Origin: Lentilactobacillus curieae
GTDB lineage: Bacteria > Bacillota > Bacilli > Lactobacillales > Lactobacillaceae
NCBI RefSeq assembly: GCF_000785105.2
Contig: NZ_CP018906.1
Location: 930,001-994,000, forward strand
DNA length: 64,000 nt
Reading direction: 5' to 3'
Shown: one piece after another, positions 57,801-64,000 of the stretch
Layout: each line of letters begins with the position of its first letter
Position numbering within the stretch: position 1 is the first letter of the stretch
Program-made: the position numbers and the translations under genes
Notes under the pieces: model-generated
Told to the model about the DNA's origin: nothing
The model's input: only the letters and a program-made list of their open reading frames with translations
The model's database searches: none

Positions 57801-58658
57801 TTAACCTTGTCCGGTAGATGTTGTTGAGTTCTTTGGTGGATCTTCCAAGACAACAACGCCTCGACCATAGTTGGGGCTGCCTTTAGGAAAGGCATAAGCC
57901 CCTATCAAATTATTTTGAAAGGTTTTGAAACTAGTGTTGCCATTATGAGCATAAACGGCATTATTAACATAGTCCTTAAACGAAACTTTTCCGGACTTTA
58001 GTTGTTGCTGTTCCTTTTTACCATTAGTAGCACTATTACCAATGAAAAAGAAGGACATGTATTTTTGAGTAGCTTTGTAATTATTTGCGACCATTATTTG
58101 AAAGTATTCATCGCCACTGTCCGGATTACTGTACTTACTAACAAAGCTGGGGTACTGATTGGCAATTTGCTGCAACTGGTTATTTGGGACTGTATTTTCG
58201 AAAAAGCCAGCTAACTCTTGGCTCAAACTATTAGTTGGCTTACTAGTTGTGTTGTTGGCTGAGTTACCAGTGCTAGAACTATTACTTGATGCATCTCCAG
58301 CGTTGCTATTAACTGGTTTCATATATCCCTTCCAGATCCAGCCTTGTAGCCCGCTTTTACTGGTGACGTGATAGTAAATCGAGTACATCCGTAGATTTTT
58401 TAAATATAGTTTTTCATGAGCATCGGTATACCAAGTTACATCAGCCGTTTGTGGGTTATAGCCATAACAAACACCTAAATGCTTAGAAAATCTTGCCCCA
58501 GTGGGGGCTTTAAATGCGTGGGTACCCATTGAACGCCGCCAAATTAACTTGACTTCATGGGAACGTTTAGCCGAATACTGGCTGGCTGCGTTGGCGGTGA
58601 CTTGCAGGCCACATAGACTGGCCAGTAAGCCAGTGAATAAAATTAGTTGTTTTTTCAA
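57801..58658 (-). CDS. Secreted protein with SH3/SLAP-like module and Ser/Asn linker
   Basis: About 285 residues from TTG 58658 (LKKQLILFTGLLASLCGL), which follows AAAGGAGG by 8 bases; the longer ORF has no SD. Signal peptide ends near NAAS. One module (about 30-120) ends SIYYHVTSKSGLQGWIWKGYM, then a Ser/Asn/Thr linker (about 125-145) and a C-terminal domain beginning SQELAGFFENTVPNN. Third member of the secreted paralogous group. Confidence 0.8.
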   Translation of the reverse strand: MKKQLILFTGLLASLCGLQVTANAASQYSAKRSHEVKLIWRRSMGTHAFKAPTGARFSKHLGVCYGYNPQTADVTWYTDAHEKLYLKNLRMYSIYYHVTSKSGLQGWIWKGYMKPVNSNAGDASSNSSSTGNSANNTTSKPTNSLSQELAGFFENTVPNNQLQQIANQYPSFVSKYSNPDSGDEYFQIMVANNYKATQKYMSFFFIGNSATNGKKEQQQLKSGKVSFKDYVNNAVYAHNGNTSFKTFQNNLIGAYAFPKGSPNYGRGVVVLEDPPKNSTTSTGQG

Positions 58659-58687
58659 ATGATGAACCTCCTTTAAATTTGCGTTAT

Positions 58688-58720
58688 AAAAAGTCTGAAT
58701 GATAGCATTCAGACTTTTTA
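58688..58720 (-). terminator. Terminator of the S-layer-like gene
   Basis: AAAAAGTCTGAATG-ATAG-CATTCAGACTTTTT, perfect stem with T-run on the minus strand. Confidence 0.92.
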
Positions 58721-58735
58721 AAATCATCAATAAGA

Positions 58736-59968
58736 CTACTTAGCTTTGACCACGGCAACATATTGAGTACCACCAAAGACAGCGTCAGTATTGACAAAGC
58801 TCTTAAAGGTGTAGCCAGCTGGCACATGTTTCTTGGCAAAAGCGGATAGGCTTAAACCGTTAGCGTCTTGATACTTGCTGACAGCGGTGCCGGCATTAGC
58901 ATCAGCGTTGGCAGCCGTAAAGGTTTGCTCAGTTTTTTCAATTGGATTGTTATTGTTGTTGGTAGCGTCCAAATAAACCACTTTGACTTGCGCAGCTTTT
59001 TTAACTTGAACGTATTGAGTACCGCCAAAGACAGCATTGTCATTGACAAAGGAAACAAACGCATAACCAGCAGGGACGTTCTTCTTGGCAAAGTCCTGCA
59101 AGGACAAATTATCGGCGTTTACAAATGAACTGGCAGCCACTTGGCCAGCTTTGGTCGAAGTGTCAGTCGTGGTGAAGGTCTTGTTGGCTTTATCGACTGG
59201 GTTGTTGGTACTATTATCACCGTTAAGGTAAACTACCGTGACACTGTTATCAGTAGTGCTGGTATTGGCTGGCTTAGCCGGTTTAGCTTCAGCCAAGTTG
59301 TCCTTGTTTACCCATTTCCCGTTCAGGTCAGCATTGTTAGAAGCTAGTTGATACCAAGTTGTGTTATCGCGTGGATTTGTGACCGCCTTGGTAACCGTAA
59401 ACGTAGCATCCTTATAGTTTGATAGGGTGGTAATGGTTGGGGTTGCGCCAACCTTGTATTCTGTGTTGGCTGGGGCATCATAAATCACATTATTGGTAGT
59501 GGCAGCTAGGGCGGTGTCGGCTAGTTTAAATTGAGCCTTAGCATCTGGAGCTGTGGCGTCCTGTGTTGTGGCGTAAGGGGCAACTCCACCACCAAATGTA
59601 CCTGTGGAAGTACCACCATAGATCCAGCCGCGATAATTACCATCGAAGGTGACCACCTTGTAGTAAACTGAACCGCGGTCTGTAGTGGCTACTCGGTAAG
59701 CCCGAACATTGGAGCCCAGAGTGTTTGCGGCATTCAAGTTACTCAAGGTAGTAGCCGAAGCAATTACCCGAGCACCCCGCAAGGTTCCCGCCTTGGTATA
59801 AAGTGCATTATTACCGGTAAAAACAACATTACGAGTTGTTGGATCGGTGGTTAGTTGTTGATTAGATGTGACGTGGGCATACCGTTTGGCCGCATTAGTT
59901 TGCACTTGAAGGCCACCGAGAATCCCAAAACTTAAACCGGTCATTAGAACATACTTTAGATTTTTCAT
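58736..59968 (-). CDS. S-layer-like secreted protein with tandem C-terminal repeats
   Basis: 410 residues. Signal peptide of 26 residues ending QTNA. Two SH3/SLAP-like modules (about 45-120, VYYKVVTFDGNYRGWIYGG; about 155-225, WYQLASNNADLNGKWV), an Ala/Pro/Thr linker (226-243), then two repeats of about 80 residues (244-322 and 328-406) sharing VVYL, NNP, the LSL-FAKK-VPAGY core and AVFGGTQYV ends. No LPXTG motif. Uniform, favoured codons suggest high expression. ATG 59968 follows AAGGAG. A 35-codon ORF lies upstream. Confidence 0.83.
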   Translation of the reverse strand: MKNLKYVLMTGLSFGILGGLQVQTNAAKRYAHVTSNQQLTTDPTTRNVVFTGNNALYTKAGTLRGARVIASATTLSNLNAANTLGSNVRAYRVATTDRGSVYYKVVTFDGNYRGWIYGGTSTGTFGGGVAPYATTQDATAPDAKAQFKLADTALAATTNNVIYDAPANTEYKVGATPTITTLSNYKDATFTVTKAVTNPRDNTTWYQLASNNADLNGKWVNKDNLAEAKPAKPANTSTTDNSVTVVYLNGDNSTNNPVDKANKTFTTTDTSTKAGQVAASSFVNADNLSLQDFAKKNVPAGYAFVSFVNDNAVFGGTQYVQVKKAAQVKVVYLDATNNNNNPIEKTEQTFTAANADANAGTAVSKYQDANGLSLSAFAKKHVPAGYTFKSFVNTDAVFGGTQYVAVVKAK

Positions 59969-60043
59969 TAAACTGTCTCTCCTTATAGTTGATTATCAGT
60001 AAATTAGAATTAATGGTTGGAAAATTCAATAACTCGGATCAAC

Positions 60044-60151
60044 TTAAGGACTGGCGCGACCAATGCCATCGATGTTGCTTATGTAAAATAGCTTAGTTTG
60101 AACAATATGTTGGCTAACAACTAAGTTAGCTAAAAAAGTAGAGACTTGCAT
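60044..60151 (-). CDS. Small ORF (35 aa) upstream of the S-layer-like gene
   Basis: ATG 60151 follows AAAGGAG at 8 bases. The peptide starts MQVSTFLANLVVSQHIVQTK and ends DGIGRASP; almost uncharged, no signal peptide. Its stop is 76 bases before the S-layer-like start on the same strand, so both can be on one transcript. A GATTTC-GGGGG-GAAATC hairpin precedes it. May be a leader peptide or a small secreted peptide. Confidence 0.5.
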   Translation of the reverse strand: MQVSTFLANLVVSQHIVQTKLFYISNIDGIGRASP

Positions 60152-60301
60152 AGTAACGCTCCTTTAAGTAGATTTCCCCCGAAATCCCCAGAAGCAGGTA
60201 TCAATTGACCTTAATATACAACTAATCCACGATTAAGCTATGGCTTTTAACGAATGTTTACTTATTTGAATACAAAACTTAATAAACAGTGTAACTAAAA
60301 A

Positions 60302-60344
60302 AGATCTAGATAGAGGATGAAGTTAATCATCTCTATCTAGATCT
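60302..60344 (-). terminator. Terminator of the aldo/keto reductase gene
   Basis: AGATCTAGATAGAG pairs with CTCTATCTAGATCT, with ATGA/TCAT extending inward; TTTTTT on the minus-strand exit. Confidence 0.9.
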
Positions 60345-60406
60345 AAGCTTAGATTGTTTTAGTTATAGTTTCTGAAATGATAGTTATGCACGGACCGTAA
60401 AAATGT

Positions 60407-61249
60407 TTAGTATTGCTTACCCTTCTCATAAACCAGCTCTGGCTCATTACCAGTTCTTTGGTTTTTGTCGAGGATATCAATCATTGTCATTTCGTCATCG
60501 CTGAGCTCGAAGTCCAGTTGGATGTTTTCTTTGACGCGGGAAACGGTTTTTGACTTCGGAATGATTGCTACACCACGTTGCAATTGCCACCTTAAAATCA
60601 CTTGGGCAATTGAACGGTCATGATGATCAGCAATCTTTTTGATCATCGGATCTTCTAGGACCAAGCCTCTGCCGAGAGGGCTCCAGGCTTGTGTCAAAAT
60701 TGACTCTTGTTTATCAAAGTCGATCATTGGTTGTTGGGTTAAGTAGGGATGAGTTTCGATTTGGTTAAGTACCGGCATCTCATTGGCTTGAGTCTTTAAC
60801 AATTGCAAGTGAGCTTGGGTAAAGTTTGATACTCCAATGGATTTGGCTTTCCCTTGCTTTTTCAGTTCTTCAAAGGCACGCCAAGTGTCGAAAAACTTAT
60901 CTGAAATTGGCCAGTGAACCAAAAGTAAGTCAAAATAGTCAGTTCCCATCTGCTGGAGAGAATAGTCTGCACTATTGATTGTTAGATCATAACCCTGATT
61001 CATTTCGGTGATTTTGTCGGTAATGAAAATCTTGTCTCTACTGATACCTAACTTTCTAATTGCTTCACCGAGTAAACGCTCATTTTGGTATAGCTGGGCT
61101 GTATCAAACAGACGATATCCTGCTTCATAGGCCGCCTTAACCGCTGTATCCATTTTTTCAGCATCATCTAATAAGTACGTTCCGAATCCCATCATTGGGA
61201 TTGAGTTGCCATCTGCTAATTGATATGTATTGTTTGTAATTTCACTCAT
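60407..61249 (-). CDS. Aldo/keto reductase (2,5-diketogluconate reductase type)
   Basis: 280-residue NADPH-dependent TIM-barrel reductase. Tetrad: Asp49 and Tyr54 in LFDTAQLYQN, Lys79 in ITDKI, His112 in LLVHWP; IPKSKTVSRVKEN (about 238-250) is the 2'-phosphate-binding loop. The substrate is probably a small carbonyl compound. ATG 61249 follows AGGAGG. Not closely similar to the 315-residue reductase at 15.6 kb. Confidence 0.92.
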   Translation of the reverse strand: MSEITNNTYQLADGNSIPMMGFGTYLLDDAEKMDTAVKAAYEAGYRLFDTAQLYQNERLLGEAIRKLGISRDKIFITDKITEMNQGYDLTINSADYSLQQMGTDYFDLLLVHWPISDKFFDTWRAFEELKKQGKAKSIGVSNFTQAHLQLLKTQANEMPVLNQIETHPYLTQQPMIDFDKQESILTQAWSPLGRGLVLEDPMIKKIADHHDRSIAQVILRWQLQRGVAIIPKSKTVSRVKENIQLDFELSDDEMTMIDILDKNQRTGNEPELVYEKGKQY

Positions 61250-61414
61250 TTAATTGTCCTCCTTGGGTAACGCTTACATTTTATCATAAATGATTGCCTA
61301 AGACTGGTAAATCAATAAATTGCTAATTCTTAAAACTTTAATAATTGAACACTAAAAATGGGTTTTTTAAGCGGATTTTTGTACAATAGAATGTTAAAGA
61401 GAGGAGTTAAGCCA

Positions 61415-63787
61415 ATGGCCGCCATTAAATTATCAGATGTGAATGTTGAACAGGGCTTAACCACGAGTCAAGTTCATCAACAAATCGAAGCTGGAAACAA
61501 AAACATTGCAGAACAGTCGCTGACAAGAAGCGTTAAACAGATTCTGTCAGATAACATCTTCACGTTGTTCAACTTAATCAACGTGGTCCTTGGAGCTCTG
61601 GTGTTTTATACGGGTAGTTATAAGAACCTACTCTTCCTGGGAATTGCCTTTTTCAATACAGTAATCGGTATTATCCAAGAAATTCGTTCGAAGCGTCAGG
61701 TCGACAAGATGGTGCTTTTGGCCGAAGGTAAAAACGTTGTTATTAGGGATGGTAAGGAAGTTGAAGTTCTGTCTGAAGAAATTGTTTTGGGTGACATTGT
61801 TCAACTATCCCGTGGAGACCAAGTCCCTGTGGATGGCCAAGTGGTTGCGAGCCGGTCAATGCAGGTTGATGAGTCGCAAATTACTGGTGAGGCCAAGACC
61901 ATCACTAAGGAAAAGGCGGATGAACTAACTTCTGGTAGTTATCTTGTTGGTGGCTCTGGAAAAATGTTGGTAACTAAAGTTGGAAAAGATACTTTTGTTA
62001 ACCACCTTTCTGACGAAGCCAAACAGGGTAAAGATGCTCCAAGTATTTTATTGAATACTATCAACAGAATCATCAAGGTGTTAACCTTCGTCATTATTCC
62101 TTTAGGGATTATTTTGTTTATGGTTAAGCTCAATCAGGGATTGGGGATTAATCGCTCCATTTTAGGAACCGTTGCTGCGATGATTGGAATGATCCCAGAA
62201 GGATTAGTTCTATTAACCTCGATGACACTGGCAGTTTCAGCAATGGCTTTGGCTCGGAAACGGACGTTGGTTCGTGACCTTCCCGCAATTGAAGCGTTAG
62301 CTCGTGTTGACACAATTTGTTTGGATAAAACCGGAACAATCACCAGTGGTGATTTGAAATTTGAGCGCTTGATTCCGATGGCAGCTGGAATTTCAGATGA
62401 TCAGCTGAGAAAGATAGTTGCCACCATTTCGTACGGAACGGGTGACAGTAACGAAACGGCAATGGCGATTAAGTCAGAAATCGCTGATCCTAATCAAGAA
62501 GTTTCAAAAGTTGAAGCATTTTCTTCGGAACGTAAATGGAGTGGGGTCGAGGTTGCCGGTCAAGGAGCCTTTATCCTCGGAGCTCCCCAATTTATCTTTA
62601 AAAACTTAGATACAAAGGTTCAATCTCAAATCGATCAGGAAGCCAAAAACGGCTATCGGGTTTTAGCTGTAGCTAAAGCTGATCAGTTAGAGACGGAAAA
62701 ATCATTACCTACCCCAGAACTTTTGGGATTGTTGTTGATTAGTGACGTTATTCGTCCAAATGCTCAAAGCACGTTTGATTTCTTTAGAAATCAGGATGTA
62801 GATATTAAGGTGATTTCAGGGGATGATCCGGTCACTGTTTCTACCATCGCCAATAACGCTGGCATTAGCAACGCGCGTGACTATATTGATATGTCGAAGG
62901 TTAGCGATGACGATGATTTTGGCAAACTTGCTTCAGAAAACGTTGTGTTTGGTCGGGTAACTCCAGATCAGAAAAAACGGTTGATCAGTGGACTCCAAGA
63001 AGATAAACATACCGTGGCGATGACGGGTGATGGTGTTAACGATATTTTGGCACTGAGACAGGCTGACTGTGGAATTGCCATGGCATCTGGAAGTGAGAGT
63101 ACTAAAAGTATTGCGGACTTTGTTTTGATTGATTCCAATTTTGATGCCATGATTGGGGTTCTGAACGAAGGTCGGCGGGTTATTAATAACATCCAACGGG
63201 TCGCCGCAATGTATTTGATTAAGACAATGTACTCCGTTGCGTTATCGATTCTCTTCATGTTTTTCCAAAACAATTATCCATTTGAACCAATCCAGTTAAC
63301 ACCGATTACGACCTTAATGGTAGGAATCCCATCGTTTGTACTGGCATTACAGCCAAACTTTGCAAGAATCACTAACCAGTTTATGCGCCAAGTGTTGATT
63401 ATTTCCGCACCAGCGGCGGCATGTATCGTCGGGTACATCGTGATCATTCAAGGAATTGGGGTTATTTTTGGACTAAACTATCGCTTTACCTCAACGCTGT
63501 GTGTTTTGATTACAGGGGCAATTTGCTGGCTGGCGTTAGTGTTGGTATCGCGGCCATTCAACCGTTTAAAGATTGCTTTAGATGTGGCCGTACTGGCGGC
63601 ATTCTTGCTAATTGTAGTGTTCTTTAATAACTTATTCTCGCTAGTTTCACTGTTTAATCCGGTTGTCTGGTGGATTGCAATTCCACTGATTGCCACAGCA
63701 TATCCAATCTATTTATTTGCCCAGGGATTAATCAGCAAGATTATGGATGCCCGGGAGCGAAGAAGATTGAAGAAAAGCCACGTTTAA
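61415..63787 (+). CDS. P-type cation-transporting ATPase (CtpE-like)
   Basis: 790 residues. ITGEAKTITK (A domain), MIPEGLVLLTS in helix 4, phosphorylation motif CLDKTGTITSGD (Asp about 303), and MTGDGVNDILALRQAD hinge motif. About ten membrane helices. The PEGL motif is that of Ca2+-type (P2/P3-like) pumps rather than heavy-metal CPx ATPases, and no N-terminal metal-binding domain is seen; Ca2+ or Mg2+ is the likely ion. ATG 61415 follows GAGGAG; the upstream extension lacks an SD. Confidence 0.92.
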   Translation: MAAIKLSDVNVEQGLTTSQVHQQIEAGNKNIAEQSLTRSVKQILSDNIFTLFNLINVVLGALVFYTGSYKNLLFLGIAFFNTVIGIIQEIRSKRQVDKMVLLAEGKNVVIRDGKEVEVLSEEIVLGDIVQLSRGDQVPVDGQVVASRSMQVDESQITGEAKTITKEKADELTSGSYLVGGSGKMLVTKVGKDTFVNHLSDEAKQGKDAPSILLNTINRIIKVLTFVIIPLGIILFMVKLNQGLGINRSILGTVAAMIGMIPEGLVLLTSMTLAVSAMALARKRTLVRDLPAIEALARVDTICLDKTGTITSGDLKFERLIPMAAGISDDQLRKIVATISYGTGDSNETAMAIKSEIADPNQEVSKVEAFSSERKWSGVEVAGQGAFILGAPQFIFKNLDTKVQSQIDQEAKNGYRVLAVAKADQLETEKSLPTPELLGLLLISDVIRPNAQSTFDFFRNQDVDIKVISGDDPVTVSTIANNAGISNARDYIDMSKVSDDDDFGKLASENVVFGRVTPDQKKRLISGLQEDKHTVAMTGDGVNDILALRQADCGIAMASGSESTKSIADFVLIDSNFDAMIGVLNEGRRVINNIQRVAAMYLIKTMYSVALSILFMFFQNNYPFEPIQLTPITTLMVGIPSFVLALQPNFARITNQFMRQVLIISAPAAACIVGYIVIIQGIGVIFGLNYRFTSTLCVLITGAICWLALVLVSRPFNRLKIALDVAVLAAFLLIVVFFNNLFSLVSLFNPVVWWIAIPLIATAYPIYLFAQGLISKIMDARERRRLKKSHV

Positions 63788-63798
63788 TTGGAACCAGA

Positions 63799-63823
63799 AC
63801 ATCTAGTGTTGTACACTAGATGT
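63799..63823. promoter_or_regulatory. Inverted repeat before the DUF1836 gene
   Basis: ACATCTAGTGT-TGT-ACACTAGATGT, perfect 11-bp arms. No T-run follows, so a protein-binding operator is as likely as a weak terminator of the P-type ATPase gene. Confidence 0.4.
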
Positions 63824-63853
63824 AGTAATTAACTCAATCAGTAGAGGTGTGCT

Positions 63854-64000
63854 ATGACAGATAAAGAAGCTCAATATCAAAAGTGGGAACAGGACCTAAA
63901 AAAGGTAGAACTGCCCTTGTGGTCAGAACTACCAAAGTTTGATTTATACATGGATCAAGTGACGGCGTTTGTTAATGGAGTTCTTGGACAAATTGGCATC
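63854..64000 (+). CDS. DUF1836 domain protein (partial, runs off the window)
   Basis: The first 49 codons only. ATG 63854 follows AGAGGTG. The sequence KVELPLWSELPKFDLYMDQV matches the conserved opening of DUF1836 proteins (LP-W-ELP-IDLYMDQV), putative MerR-like DNA-binding proteins of Firmicutes. A possible operator lies 31 bases upstream. Confidence 0.82.
   Translation, partial: MTDKEAQYQKWEQDLKKVELPLWSELPKFDLYMDQVTAFVNGVLGQIGI

Overview
The window is chromosomal DNA of a low-GC Gram-positive bacterium of the family Lactobacillaceae. The 16S gene ends in the Firmicutes anti-Shine-Dalgarno (SD) tail, SD sites are strong, T-box and M-box leaders are present, and the gene content (RexAB/AddAB, PepD dipeptidase, YfhO, NrdI, QueT, DUF1836, 6-phosphogluconate dehydrogenase and glucose-6-phosphate dehydrogenase) is typical of lactobacilli. 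A heterofermentative genus would fit, but I cannot name one from sequence alone. No transposase, prophage, plasmid origin or CRISPR array was seen.

Layout. 0-7.2 kb: sugar porter with an upstream cre site, a Rossmann protein, and a trpDCFBA operon on the minus strand behind a T-box with a UGG specifier; trpE and trpG are not adjacent. 7.4-12.0 kb: autoregulated MarR-type regulator, dipeptidase, small membrane proteins, cardiolipin synthase. 12.0-13.5 kb: the most unusual stretch. It holds a promoter-to-terminator segment with a structured 5' part and about 20 degenerate 8-bp repeats, then a second promoter, a 22-codon leader peptide ending F-W-F-F-S-E-W, a chain of mutually exclusive hairpins with a terminator, and a BacA/prephenate-dehydratase-like gene. 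13.5-19.4 kb: QueT, NCS2 purine permease, aldo/keto reductase, and an NhaC-family transporter behind a probable tyrosine T-box. 19.7-27 kb: addB-addA recombination nuclease. 27-33.8 kb: L,D-transpeptidase, Cys/Met PLP enzyme, esterase, GNAT, CsbD, a 492-residue protein of unknown function, thiolase. 33.9-39.2 kb: rRNA operon 16S-23S-5S with two promoters and no tRNA in the spacer. 39.2-43.7 kb: dicarboxylate symporter, a decayed gene still preceded by an intact-looking M-box Mg2+ riboswitch, multicopper oxidase, two small hypothetical genes. 43.7-46.8 kb: gnd and zwf. 47-54.8 kb: secreted Ser-rich protein, MFS exporter, NrdI, YfhO, CNNM/CorC protein. 55-60.2 kb: four paralogous secreted proteins sharing an SH3/SLAP-like module, the last preceded by a 35-codon ORF. 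60.4-64 kb: aldo/keto reductase, P-type ATPase and the start of a DUF1836 regulator.

How the genes connect. Several units sense amino acids at the RNA level: tRNA-Trp for trpDCFBA, probably tRNA-Tyr for the NhaC-family transporter, and a proposed translation-coupled attenuator for the BacA-like gene. zwf and gnd are neighbours with separate terminators and form the oxidative pentose-phosphate entry. The secreted cluster with YfhO and the L,D-transpeptidase points to investment in the cell surface.

Limits. All domain calls come from reading motifs by eye. Start codons were moved from the longest ORF wherever an SD sequence clearly selected a downstream ATG, GTG or TTG. RNA folds were drawn by hand.
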